Below, piece by piece: positions 1 to 7,858 of a stretch of DNA of 64,000 nt (position 1 is its first letter; the number at the start of each line of letters is the position of its first letter). The notes beneath the pieces are model-generated. The model was not told where the DNA came from. It saw nothing but the letters and a program-made list of their open reading frames with translations, and ran no database searches. The DNA is from JABFRZ01 sp964631945. GTDB taxonomy: Bacteria > Planctomycetota > UBA1135 > GCA-002686595. Made by a program: the position numbers and the translations under genes. Location of the stretch: NCBI GenBank assembly GCA_964631945.1, contig CAZWAY010000028.1, positions 1 through 64,000 on the forward strand. Reading direction: 5' to 3'.

Positions 1-4
1 GGGG

Positions 5-47
5 GGGTCCCTTTTCAGCGTTCCGCAGGGTCCCTTTTCAGCGTGCC
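5..47. repeat. two tandem 20-bp repeats, possible insertion-sequence end
   Basis: The unit beginning GGGTCCCTTTTCAGCG occurs at 5-24 and again at 28-47, with 19 of 20 bases identical and a period of 23 bp. Iterated short repeats of this kind are seen at the ends of some transposons, for example IS21-type elements, where they bind transposase. That identification is an inference. No transposase gene is visible, and the window edge cuts off whatever lies to the left. Confidence 0.5.
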
Positions 48-225
48 GTCAACAGCCGAGCGCTGCGTGGGATGACTCCGCACGAGCGTCGATCTTCGTC
101 GAGTCCCCGGCCTCGCAGAGCGAAACAGGCTCTCGCGAGCACTCGGCAACTTGCTCTGCAAGCTCGCCTCGCGCTGCTCGGCCCCTCCTGGGAGGCTCTC
201 GGGCTCTTCGAAGCTTCGCTGCACA

Positions 226-251
226 CTGGGGAAGGGAGGACCCTTCCCCAG
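226..251 (-). terminator. perfect 11-bp stem hairpin, possible terminator
   Basis: CTGGGGAAGGG at 226-236 pairs perfectly with CCCTTCCCCAG at 241-251 across a 4-base loop. It lies 47 bp past the stop of the minus-strand gene ending at 298, where a transcript end is expected. There is no T-tract on either side, so intrinsic termination is uncertain. It could instead be a dispersed palindromic repeat. Confidence 0.4.
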
Positions 252-297
252 ACCCCTTCCCCCCGAACGCTGCGATTCCTCGCAGCCATCTCAATCG

Positions 298-663
298 TCA
301 CAACCCCGGTGTCCACCGAATCGAGGGAGGGTCAATCTTCTTCTCCCGGCACCAAAGGTGGAGCGATTGGCCTCCGCTGTGGTGACCAGTCCCGCCATCC
401 CAGAGGCCGTGAATGTCGGCCACGAGATCGCCGATGCGCGTGCAGAAGCGCTGCGAGTCACCCGTGTTGCCGCCGAAGTAGAGGGGATGGCACGTGGCAC
501 TTGGCGCCCATTGCCATCCGTCACGGGAGACGACGTACACGGCACGAGATGCCGGCGGCCATGGATGATCCGGGTCGAGGCATGCGGCCAGGAGGTCCTT
601 GATGCGGAAGGGGCCCGTCCAGGTGAGCGTCGTCCCCGCCACTCCCTCCCTCACCCCGTTCAC
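298..663 (-). CDS. GIY-YIG-like small protein paired with the endonuclease gene
   Basis: This is a 121-residue protein starting at GTG 663. The start overlaps the stop of the upstream endonuclease gene (GTGA), and GAGG lies upstream, so the two genes are probably translationally coupled. The pattern resembles a GIY-YIG nuclease fold: AVYVV at residues 41-45 (GIY-like strand), LYFGGNT at 61-67 (YIG-like strand), then R72, R76 and a HHSGG motif at 94-98. The catalytic tyrosines and the metal-binding glutamate of classical GIY-YIG enzymes are not clearly all present, so activity is unproven. Pairing with an Mrr-like endonuclease suggests a role in DNA restriction or phage defence, which is inferred from context only. 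Confidence 0.5.
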   Translation of the reverse strand: MNGVREGVAGTTLTWTGPFRIKDLLAACLDPDHPWPPASRAVYVVSRDGWQWAPSATCHPLYFGGNTGDSQRFCTRIGDLVADIHGLWDGGTGHHSGGQSLHLWCREKKIDPPSIRWTPGL

Positions 664-1601
664 GCCAGCTTGCCCTCGACCCACTCTCCCAGGCCCAGCC
701 TGACGGCGAGCCGAGCCATGTGCCTCCCGGTCCACACCTGAACTGGCAGATCCGCAGGCGGACTCAGCTTTCCCTTCGGCGTGTGCACAGCGACGATCAG
801 GCGGCAGTACCGCTCGCGGCGGCCCTGGAAGCGCTCGACGTAGTCGTCGAGGACGGATTGGTCGGCTGCGCTCTTCACCTGGACGAAGGCGGTCTCATCC
901 ACGGCCGCGTTCTTGACCTCCAGGTCGATCCCTTCCAGGACGCCGCCCAGTGTCGAGACGCGAACCCATCCGCTGCGGACGAGCACGAGATCAACCAGAT
1001 GCTCGAAGTCCTGCGGGCTGAGCTTCTGGATCGCCTTCTCAGCGGCAGCTTCGTGCTTGTCACGCGCTCGCTCTAGCGCCACCGCGTCCTCGTCCTTCTG
1101 ATCGCTGAGGATGCGGAGGATCTCTGGCTCCGCCTTCGGAGTGCATAGCGTGCCGCGGAAGCCTGCGGTGCTGGTCACGCGACCCGAAAGGTCAGTGATC
1201 GACAGGGTTCTCCCGCCGAGAGACCGATTCGACCAGGGCTGATCGCACGCTAGCCAGAAGTGGCCAAGAGCCTCACTCTCTCCCTCCGGGTTGATGGTCG
1301 GCCCATTGCGGAGAGTGCACCACCACATGCAGCCGTCCTCGAACGTGATCCAGATGTGGCGGCCAGGCTCCTCGATGACATCGGCAATCTGGCTCAAGTC
1401 TCGGGTGGCCGCTCCCTCGTCCTTTGCGTGGTTGCGGATGATCTCCTCGATGCCGCGCAGGTCCGCACGGATCAGCAGTTCGCCGGGAACGCTGCTCCAC
1501 CCGAAGTGCGCTTGGCGCCGCTCCTTCGCGGCCGCCCACCACCGGCCTCCGCGGCCGTTCTTGACGTAGCGGACCGTCGATCTCCCGAGAACTTCGATCA
1601 T
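660..1601 (-). CDS. Mrr-like PD-(D/E)xK restriction endonuclease family protein
   Basis: The protein has 313 residues. ATG 1601 is chosen because AGGAGGG lies just upstream, although the frame stays open further 5'. The C-terminal domain (about 193-280) looks like the Mrr_cat nuclease fold: a helix beginning LSPQDFEHLVDLVL, then GIDLEV with D226, and FVQVKS with Q241-V-K243, the QxK variant of the catalytic signature. The N-terminal part (1-120) is rich in Trp and aromatics (RWW at 20-22, WITFEDGCMWW around 84-94) and probably recognises modified DNA or another ligand. It is first in a two-gene unit with the GIY-YIG-like gene. Modification-dependent restriction is a reasonable guess. Its GC content looks lower than that of its neighbours, consistent with transfer. 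Confidence 0.72.
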   Translation of the reverse strand: MIEVLGRSTVRYVKNGRGGRWWAAAKERRQAHFGWSSVPGELLIRADLRGIEEIIRNHAKDEGAATRDLSQIADVIEEPGRHIWITFEDGCMWWCTLRNGPTINPEGESEALGHFWLACDQPWSNRSLGGRTLSITDLSGRVTSTAGFRGTLCTPKAEPEILRILSDQKDEDAVALERARDKHEAAAEKAIQKLSPQDFEHLVDLVLVRSGWVRVSTLGGVLEGIDLEVKNAAVDETAFVQVKSAADQSVLDDYVERFQGRRERYCRLIVAVHTPKGKLSPPADLPVQVWTGRHMARLAVRLGLGEWVEGKLA

Positions 1602-1751
1602 TTCCCTCCTCGTGGGCTCCAGCCTACTACTTCCATCGCCTGACGCCGAGGCGCCGGTGTGCCAGCGCATCATCGTCGACATCTTCACCCGGCGGCCGCT
1701 GGACCCGGCCCATCGCCGTTTGCCAGTGTGAGCACCGGAGGTAGACCATCC

Positions 1752-2012
1752 ATGAAGCCCGTCTCGATCCATCCGTTCTCCGCTCTCGCAGGCGCCGGCC
1801 TGCTCGGCCTCGTGATCTTGGCCACCGGGGCGGTTCAGACCCCGGGGCTGTTTCAGAAGTTGGCGAGGTGGTTCCCCGGGCCCATCGAGGTTGTGGGCGT
1901 CCCTGATCCGCGACACATGTTGGTGTGCCGGTCCAGCGACCTTTGCGACGCGTTCCTGGCTCGGTTCTCGAGGACCTGCGCGTACCGCCTGGCAACCGTC
2001 TCGAGGCGCTGA
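1752..2012 (+). pseudogene. 5' part of a small exported-protein gene, truncated at a junction
   Basis: ATG 1752 has GGAGG about ten bases upstream. The first 58 or so residues look genuine: a start MKPVSIHPF, a hydrophobic signal-like segment (GAGLLGLVILATG) and a segment ending VVGVPDPRHMLV. From about position 1925 the frame turns into compositionally odd sequence (SSDLCDAFLARF...), because the DNA from there on encodes the end of a higB toxin in another frame. I infer that the original 3' end was lost by recombination. The start resembles short secreted proteins I associate with this type of genome, but I cannot name a family. Confidence 0.45.
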
Positions 2013-2122
2013 AGGGCGAACTCAAGGGCGAGCACTCGATCCGGGTGAACGACCAGTGGAGGATCGTCTTCCGCTGGACCCCGCAGGGGCCGGCCGAGGT
2101 CCGCCTGCTCGATTACCACTGA
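1925..2122 (+). pseudogene. higB: truncated HigB/RelE-type toxin
   Basis: The last 45 or so residues match the end of HigB-family mRNA interferases closely: LRVPPGNRLEALKGE, then HSIRVNDQWRIVFRW and a terminal LLDYH. Family members are about 92 residues. Here only 65 codons can be read from a possible GTG at 1925, and the frame is closed upstream by TGA at 1904-1906, so roughly the first third is missing or scrambled. The intact antitoxin gene follows 9 bp later, as in normal higBA operons. The toxin is probably inactive, leaving an orphan antitoxin. Confidence 0.65.
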
Positions 2123-2131
2123 GGTCCTCCG

Positions 2132-2419
2132 ATGCAACCGAAGAACCGCACCCCCTCCCATCCCGGCGAGATCCTGCGCGAGGAGTTCCTGAAGCCGCTC
2201 GGGGTGACCCAGGTCGAGTTCGCGGCCCACATCGGCGTCCCGCTCCAGCGCGTGAACGAGATCGTGCGTGGGAAGCGCGGGGTCAGCCCGGAAACGGCGT
2301 GGCTCCTCGCCGGTGCCCTCGGTACGACGCCGGAGTTCTGGATCAACCTTCAGGCCGCCCACGACCTGGCGATCAGTCGGCCGGCCAGACCGGTTCGCCG
2401 GCTGCGGCGAACCGGGTGA
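2132..2419 (+). CDS. higA: HigA-family antitoxin, XRE helix-turn-helix
   Basis: The 95-residue protein is the usual length for HigA. It starts with the typical HPGEILREEFLKPLGVT segment, followed by an XRE helix-turn-helix (about residues 22-75: QVEFAAHIGVPLQRVNEIVRG, then SPETAWLLAGALGT) and the family-typical end FWINLQAAHDLA. In intact systems HigA binds HigB and represses the operon by binding its promoter. The toxin gene just upstream is truncated, so this copy may act only as a DNA-binding repressor or be a relic. It has AGGTCCTCCG upstream, a weak ribosome-binding site. Confidence 0.85.
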   Translation: MQPKNRTPSHPGEILREEFLKPLGVTQVEFAAHIGVPLQRVNEIVRGKRGVSPETAWLLAGALGTTPEFWINLQAAHDLAISRPARPVRRLRRTG

Positions 2420-2531
2420 TGGTCCCGGGAGTGCTACTAGGCCGCGGTTGTTCGCGACCCTACAGGGCCACAGACGACCATCCTGTCCACAGCCCCTGGC
2501 TACGGAGAACCCTTCTGTCCGCCGGAGCGCG

Positions 2532-5138
2532 TCAGCGCACGCCCTGGCGCTGGCGTAGTTCCTCGAAGCCCCGGTGTCCCGTCAGCGCATCCAGCCGCGG
2601 ATCGAGCCGCAGCACGCGCAGGGTGAGCAAGGACGGCTGCGCGAGGTAGCTGTCCAGCGAGCGCACGGCCTCGTCCAGCGCGCCGGCGCGCAGCTCGGTG
2701 TAGAAGCGGTCGAGCAGCAGGCCGCCGCCGACGATCGAGTCGCGCTCGCGGGGCAGCATCTCCGTGGAGCGGCGCGCCTCGAGCAGCGCCTCGTCGCGCA
2801 GGCCCAGGCCGGCGAGGGCCAGCGCGAGCGGCGCGTGCGGACGCGCGTCGTCGGGATGGGCCGCGATCTGCGCCGTGGCGAGCGCGCGCGCGTCCTCGTA
2901 CTGCGCGCGCGCGCCCTCGGCGTCACCGGCCAGCTCCTGCGCGATCGCGGCGAGCAGCGCGCGCGGGTAGTCGTGCCACTGATACGTGATCAGCTCGGGC
3001 GCGGTGTCCAGGTCCGCACGCGCGGCGGCCGGGTCGCGGGCCAGCAGCCGCAGCCTCCAGCGCAGGACCACGTCCTCGCGCTGGAGGTCGTCCTGCGACG
3101 GGGCGACGGCGAAGGCCTCGGGCGGGACGCGGCCCTGGCGGTGGGTCTCGACGATCCAGCGGTAGCCGTTCCACAGCTGGTCTCCGCTGATCGCCGCGGC
3201 CAGGTCCATGTGGCGCAGGGATTCGTCGTAGCGGCCCAGGAAGTGCAGCGTGAGGGCCAGGCTCCACTGCAGCTGATCCTCGCGCGGCGAGAGATCGACG
3301 GCGCGCAGGAGCGCGGCGAGGCATTCGCTCCAGCGACCGATGCGGCGCGCGAGGCTCGACTCGGCCAGCATCAGATCGGCCGAGTTGGGCAGGCCGCGCT
3401 CGGCCAGCTCGTACTCGCGCCGCGCGCCCTCGTAGTCGCGCTCGTAGTAGTGGCACTGGCCCAGCTTCAGGTGGCCTTCCGGCAGGTCCGGATCGAGGGC
3501 GAGCGCACGCCGCGCGGCCTCGAAGGCCGAGGCGAGCAGCTCCGCGTCGTTCGAGTCGATGGCCCAGTAACGGGCTCCGCGCGCCCCCGACAGGCTCGCC
3601 CACGCCAGCGCGAAGCCCGGATCGAGCGCGACGCTCGACTCCAGCAGGGCGACGGCGCGGGGCCACTCCTGCACGTCCCTACTGAGCAGCGCCAGGGCCG
3701 TCAGGTAGGCGTCGTAGGCCTTGTCGTTCGTGGTCGGGACGCTGCGCAGCTGGCGCCTGTCGGCGGGCGAGAGCTGCGCCTGCAGTGCCTGCGCGATGGC
3801 CTCCGCGATGTCGCTCTGCACCGCGAAGAGGTCCTTGCTGGAGAGCTCGCGGTCGTAGCTCTCGGCCCACAGGCTGTCGTCGGTCGCGGCGTCGTGCAGC
3901 GTGAGGTTGAGCCGCAGCGCGTTGCCGGCGCGCTGCACTTCGCCGGACAGGATCGCGGCGACGCCCAGCTCCTGGCCGACCTGCCGCAGCGGCTTGCTGG
4001 TCGTCGCGTACTCCAGCACGGACGTGCGCGCGATGACCTTGAGCGCGCCGATCTTCGCCAGACGCGTCAGCACGTCGCTGTGCAGGCCGACGGCGAAGCT
4101 CGCGTCCTCGGGCGAGCCGCCGAGGCTGACGAAGGGCAGCACGGCGAGCGAGCGGCGCTCGGTGACGGCGGGCGTGTCGCGATGGCTGAGCCCCCAGCCG
4201 ATCCAGCCCAGTCCGCCCAGGGCGAGCAGGGCCCCCGCGGCGACGACGAGACGACGCGGGCCGCTGCCCTCCGCCGGCGGCACCAGGCCGCTGTCCGTCG
4301 CGCGCTTCCAGTGGCGCAGGTCGGCGGCGAGGTCGTTCATCGTCTGGTAGCGCTCGCCGCGCTCCTTGCGCTGCGCCTTGGCGACGCAGGCGAGGAACTC
4401 CGGCGGCAGGTCCGGCCGCAGCCGGCCGAGGGGATCGGGCTCGCGGTGGATCACCGCGTCCATCACCTCCATCGCCGTCGCGCCGCTGAAGGCCGGCCGC
4501 CCGGCCGCCATCTCGTACAGCAGGCTGCCGAAGGAGAACACGTCGCTGCGCGCGTCGGTGGCCTGGCCGAGCGCCTGCTCGGGCGACATCGCGCCGGGCG
4601 TGCCGAAGATCGCGCCCTGCACCGTCAGCGTGGTGCTCTGCGCGCGCGGCGCCTGCGAGCCCTCGTGCAGGATCTTGGCCAGGCCGAAGTCGAGCAGCTT
4701 GGCGTGCCCGCGCGGCGTGACCATCACGTTGGCTGGCTTGAGGTCGCGGTGCACGACGCCGCGTTCGTGCGCGTAGGCGATCGCGTCGGCAAGCGGCAAC
4801 GCCAGCTCGATCAGCTCGGGCAGCGTGAGCGGGCGCTCCGCCATGCGCTCCTGCAGCGTATGGCCCTCGACCAGCTCGAAGGCGATGTAGTCGCGCCCGT
4901 CGGCCTCGCCGATGTCGAAGATCTGCGTGATGTTGGGGTGGCTGAGCTGCGCCAGCGCGCGTGCCTCGCGCAGGAAGCGCGTGCGGCGCTCGGGATCGGC
5001 GCGCAGCTCCTCCGGCAGCAGCTTGATGGCGACCTTGCGCTCCAGGCGCGAGTCGTGTGCGAGATGCACCACGCCCATGCCCCCCTGGCCGAGCTGCGAG
5101 AGGAGCGTGTACGGGCCCAGGCGCGGAGGCGTGCTCAT
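2532..5138 (-). CDS. membrane Ser/Thr protein kinase with TolB-like domain and TPR repeats
   Basis: The 868-residue protein starts at ATG 5138, with GGAG upstream; the open frame continues 5' but is not kinase-like. Residues 10-280 form a Hanks-type kinase with all key residues: glycine loop GQGGMG (17-22), K39, E58, HRDLKPAN (130-137), DFG (150-152) and an SPE motif in the activation segment. A hydrophobic span near residue 300 is a likely transmembrane helix. Next comes a TolB-like/FlgO-like domain (starting SLAVLPFVSLGG, ending near LWAESYDRELSSKDLF), often seen behind such kinases, and then about 380 residues of TPR-type helices. It probably senses an external signal and phosphorylates unknown cytoplasmic targets. 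Confidence 0.92.
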   Translation of the reverse strand: MSTPPRLGPYTLLSQLGQGGMGVVHLAHDSRLERKVAIKLLPEELRADPERRTRFLREARALAQLSHPNITQIFDIGEADGRDYIAFELVEGHTLQERMAERPLTLPELIELALPLADAIAYAHERGVVHRDLKPANVMVTPRGHAKLLDFGLAKILHEGSQAPRAQSTTLTVQGAIFGTPGAMSPEQALGQATDARSDVFSFGSLLYEMAAGRPAFSGATAMEVMDAVIHREPDPLGRLRPDLPPEFLACVAKAQRKERGERYQTMNDLAADLRHWKRATDSGLVPPAEGSGPRRLVVAAGALLALGGLGWIGWGLSHRDTPAVTERRSLAVLPFVSLGGSPEDASFAVGLHSDVLTRLAKIGALKVIARTSVLEYATTSKPLRQVGQELGVAAILSGEVQRAGNALRLNLTLHDAATDDSLWAESYDRELSSKDLFAVQSDIAEAIAQALQAQLSPADRRQLRSVPTTNDKAYDAYLTALALLSRDVQEWPRAVALLESSVALDPGFALAWASLSGARGARYWAIDSNDAELLASAFEAARRALALDPDLPEGHLKLGQCHYYERDYEGARREYELAERGLPNSADLMLAESSLARRIGRWSECLAALLRAVDLSPREDQLQWSLALTLHFLGRYDESLRHMDLAAAISGDQLWNGYRWIVETHRQGRVPPEAFAVAPSQDDLQREDVVLRWRLRLLARDPAAARADLDTAPELITYQWHDYPRALLAAIAQELAGDAEGARAQYEDARALATAQIAAHPDDARPHAPLALALAGLGLRDEALLEARRSTEMLPRERDSIVGGGLLLDRFYTELRAGALDEAVRSLDSYLAQPSLLTLRVLRLDPRLDALTGHRGFEELRQRQGVR

Positions 5139-5226
5139 CCGCGCTCCAGCATAAGCACCCCGATGCGCTGATCCCGCCCAGGATCCGGGCGCCTCGCCGG
5201 ACGGAGGTGTCGAATACCTTGACGAC

Positions 5227-5664
5227 ATGTGGAAACCCCCGACCTACCTGAGCGCCCTTCACTTCGCTGCGGAGCGCCACGCCTGTCAGCTCGTCCCCGG
5301 AACGAGCCTGCCTATCTGGTTCACCTCGTCTCCGTCGCTGCCGAGGTCATGCGCGGCATCGCCATCGAGCCCGTGCAGGAGCCTGACTCTCTCCAAGAAC
5401 AAGCTCCTCCCCAAGGGCGCACAGCTCGACGACAGCCTTGCTCGCATCCGAGACTGCCCGAAGGAAGTCTGGGTCGTCAAGCTGGCCGATCGCATCACCA
5501 ACCTGCAGCCTCCGCCGGCGCACTGGGACGGGACCAAGCGCCGGAAGTACCAGGCCGAGGCCCGGCGCATCCACGAGGCCCTCGGTGGCGCTCATCGCGT
5601 CCTCGGAGAGCGCCTCGGCCAGAGGATCGAGGGGTACACGGCGTACCTCGATCCGCGCAGCTGA
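5227..5664 (+). pseudogene. broken RelA/SpoT-type HD hydrolase (ppGpp hydrolase-like)
   Basis: The beginning (MWKPPTYLSALHFAAERHA) and end (LSKNKLLPKG, then VWVVKLADRITNLQPP) are typical of the small HD-domain guanosine polyphosphate hydrolase family and lie in one frame. The middle piece YLVHLVSVAAEVMRGIA is only found in another frame, so there is a one-base frameshift near 5310 and a second frame change near 5385. The roughly 35-40 residues between EPVQEPD and LSKNK, which in the family carry the catalytic HD motif (LLHD...ED), are absent. The gene is therefore both frameshifted and internally deleted and should be inactive. Confidence 0.75.
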
Positions 5665-5743
5665 ACCATCCCGCTCGCCGTGGTATCAGGTGCTCCGGCG
5701 ATTCCCTGCTCCAGCGTCTCCACCCACTCCATTCCCACCGACC

Positions 5744-6244
5744 ATGCGCATTCCCACAGGACTGGCCGTCGTCACCGCTCTGCTGGCCTGCCTGACTCTC
5801 GCCGCGCAGCAACCCACCCGGACACCCGACGTGAACGACTCGAAGCCGGAACTCGGCGCCTTCTCCGTCAGCCTGGCCGTCAAGGACATCGCCGCCTCGC
5901 GCGCGTTCTACGAGACGCTCGGCTTCTCGGTCGTGATGGGCCAGCAGCAGCAGAACTGGCTGATCCTGCGCAGCGGCACGACCACCATCGGGCTCTTCCA
6001 GGGCATGCTCGAGGGCAACGGGCTGACCTTCAACCCCGGCTGGAACGCCGAGGCGAAGCCGCTCGAGTCCTTCGAGGACGTGCGCGCGATCCAGAGGCGA
6101 GTCAAGGCCGCCGGGCTCGCCCTGACCAGCACGGCCGACGAGAACTCCACCGGCCCGGCGAGCTTCTCGCTGCTCGACCCCGACGGCAATGCGGTGCTCT
6201 TCGACCAGCACGTGCCGATGCCGACCAAGGCTCGCGGGCGATAA
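5744..6244 (+). CDS. exported VOC (glyoxalase/bleomycin-resistance fold) protein
   Basis: The 166-residue protein starts at ATG 5744 with a signal-peptide-like stretch (residues 3-21, ending TLAAQQ). A VOC domain follows at about 35-160, showing the paired beta-alpha-beta-beta-beta pattern: SVSLAVKDIAASRAFYETLG and, near the end, FSLLDPDGNAVLFDQH. VOC proteins bind a metal and act on many small molecules, so the substrate cannot be told. It lies upstream of a second, unrelated exported VOC protein in the same direction, 95 bp away. No clear ribosome-binding site is visible. Confidence 0.85.
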   Translation: MRIPTGLAVVTALLACLTLAAQQPTRTPDVNDSKPELGAFSVSLAVKDIAASRAFYETLGFSVVMGQQQQNWLILRSGTTTIGLFQGMLEGNGLTFNPGWNAEAKPLESFEDVRAIQRRVKAAGLALTSTADENSTGPASFSLLDPDGNAVLFDQHVPMPTKARGR

Positions 6245-6339
6245 GGCCGCGCTGAAGCCGCCGGGCCATTGAGCGCGCCCGGGCGGCCCGCGTCCGCGGT
6301 GCTGGACCGCCAGCAGCCCCCCGCGCTACGTTGAGCGGC

Positions 6340-6813
6340 ATGAGGAACACGCTTCACATCGGCCCGGCGCTGGCTGGCGCTGGGATCGCCGCGATCGCTT
6401 TCTTCGCGGCCGGGTCCGCCATCCAGAGCACGGGAGCCAAACCGCTGGCCTCGGGGGGGAAGGAAACCATGCAGGTCCAATATCTCGAGATCGTGACCCC
6501 CGAGGTGGATGCGACGTGCGCGGCCCTGGCGAAGCTGCACGGCGTGACCTTCGGCAAGCCCGAGGCCGGGCTCGGCAACGCGCGCACGGCCGCGCTGCAC
6601 GGCGGCGGGCGCATCGGCGTGCGCGCGCCGATGCACGAGAGCGAAGAGCCCGTGGTGCGGCCCTACGTCCTGGTGAGCGACATCGAGGCCGCGGTCGCGG
6701 CGGTCCAGGCGGCCGGCGGCGAGATCGCTCACCCGCCCCTCGAGATCCCCGGCCACGGCCGGTTCGCCATCTACATCCAGGGCGGGATCCAGCACGGCCT
6801 CTGGCAGCTCTGA
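6340..6813 (+). CDS. exported VOC-family protein
   Basis: The 157-residue protein starts at ATG 6340; a TTG three codons upstream is an alternative. It has an N-terminal hydrophobic segment (about residues 8-27), then a VOC-like domain starting MQVQYLEIVTPEVDATCAAL and ending GRFAIYIQGGIQHGLWQL. The motif YVLVSDIEAAVAAVQAAGGE is typical of the second half of a VOC fold. The family is close to the predicted VOC enzymes that lack obvious catalytic context. Nothing nearby suggests a substrate. Confidence 0.82.
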   Translation: MRNTLHIGPALAGAGIAAIAFFAAGSAIQSTGAKPLASGGKETMQVQYLEIVTPEVDATCAALAKLHGVTFGKPEAGLGNARTAALHGGGRIGVRAPMHESEEPVVRPYVLVSDIEAAVAAVQAAGGEIAHPPLEIPGHGRFAIYIQGGIQHGLWQL

Positions 6814-6915
6814 GCGCCTGTCCGAACCGCCGCCACTCACACCACGCGCCCCTCCCGGTGATCGGAGTCGAAGCGCAAGTGGTGTCCGTCCGGGCGACCG
6901 GCGAGCGGGTCGCGC

Positions 6916-7755
6916 TCAGGCGTGAGGCTGGAAGAGCTGGTCGAGCTCGTGGAACGAGGCCGCAGGGGCGAGACCCTCGAACGAGCCGGTCGCGGCGAGG
7001 TCCCTGGCCGCGCGCAGGAAGGCACCCCACGCGACGCGCGCCAGGGCCGAGCCCAGCGACACGCGCCGGACGCCGAGGTCGGCGAGCCGAGCGAGGGTGA
7101 GGCCGGCCGCCGGTGCCGACATCAGCACGTTGACCGGGCGCGGCGCGACGGCCGCGACGATGGTGGCGATCACGGCCGGGTCGCGGACGCCGGGGGCGTA
7201 CAGGCAGTCGGCTCCGGCGTCGGCGAACGCCACCAGTCGCTCGAGGGCGATGCGCGCGGGGTCCGCGTGTCCGACGAGCCACGCCTCGCAACGCGCGGTC
7301 AAGAGCACCGGGACGCCGCTCGCATCGATGGCGGAGCGGGCGGCGCGCACGCGATCGACGGCGAGATCGAAGGCATGGAGCGGCGTCGCACGAACTCCCG
7401 TCGCGTCCTCGATCGAGAGTCCGGCGACTCCCGTCTGGACGCACCGCGCCACGTTCTCCGCGACGCCATCGGCGTCGTCCGCGTACCCGGCCTGGAAGTC
7501 CGCGTTCACGGGCAACGGGGTCGCCGCGACGATTTCGCGGATGTGAGCGAGCATGACCTCGCAGGGGATCGCCGAGAGCGTGTCCGGCTTGCCCTGCGCG
7601 AACGCGAAGCCGGCGGAGGTCGTCGCGAGCGCCGGAAAACCGAGCGCGTCGAGGCACAGCGCCGTTCCGGCGTTCCAGGGGTTCGGCAGGACGAAGCAGC
7701 CCGTGTCGTGCAAGGCGCGGAAGGCGGCGACGGTCGCGGGCACGGCCGGAGTCAT
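6916..7755 (-). CDS. isocitrate lyase/PEP mutase-family protein
   Basis: The 279-residue protein starts at ATG 7755. It shows the layout of the PEP mutase/isocitrate lyase superfamily, a TIM-barrel family that breaks or rearranges C-C or C-P bonds next to a carboxylate using Mg2+. Visible marks are LPNPWNAGTA near the start, TTSAGFAFA, VNADFQAGYADDADGV (metal-binding region), GLSIEDATG, and LLTARCEAWL. The isocitrate lyase KKCGH signature is not present, so a role as oxaloacetate decarboxylase or carboxyvinyl-carboxyphosphonate-type enzyme is more likely than true isocitrate lyase. It stands alone on the minus strand. Confidence 0.88.
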   Translation of the reverse strand: MTPAVPATVAAFRALHDTGCFVLPNPWNAGTALCLDALGFPALATTSAGFAFAQGKPDTLSAIPCEVMLAHIREIVAATPLPVNADFQAGYADDADGVAENVARCVQTGVAGLSIEDATGVRATPLHAFDLAVDRVRAARSAIDASGVPVLLTARCEAWLVGHADPARIALERLVAFADAGADCLYAPGVRDPAVIATIVAAVAPRPVNVLMSAPAAGLTLARLADLGVRRVSLGSALARVAWGAFLRAARDLAATGSFEGLAPAASFHELDQLFQPHA

Positions 7756-7858
7756 GCCGCGACTGTACCGGCGGATGGATGGAGTGCGAGACGGTCGTTC
7801 GAACAGCGCGTGAATCGGCCGGCACACGACCGGACCCGTCGAGCACCGGGCCCCCTCG

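Larger units (their letters stand above)
1..297. other. left-edge non-coding stretch
   Basis: No reading frame here looks like a real gene. The stretch holds a 23-bp-period tandem repeat at its very start and a perfect hairpin at 226-251, which lies downstream of the minus-strand gene that ends at 298. The rest shows no recognisable gene, RNA or site. The assembly may break in a repeat at this end. Confidence 0.5.

Noticed and set aside
2574..5171. 865-residue open frame opposite the kinase gene
   Set aside because: It is exactly antisense to a kinase with all catalytic motifs, and its protein is rich in Arg, Gln and Ala without domain signatures. High GC content keeps the antisense frame free of stops.
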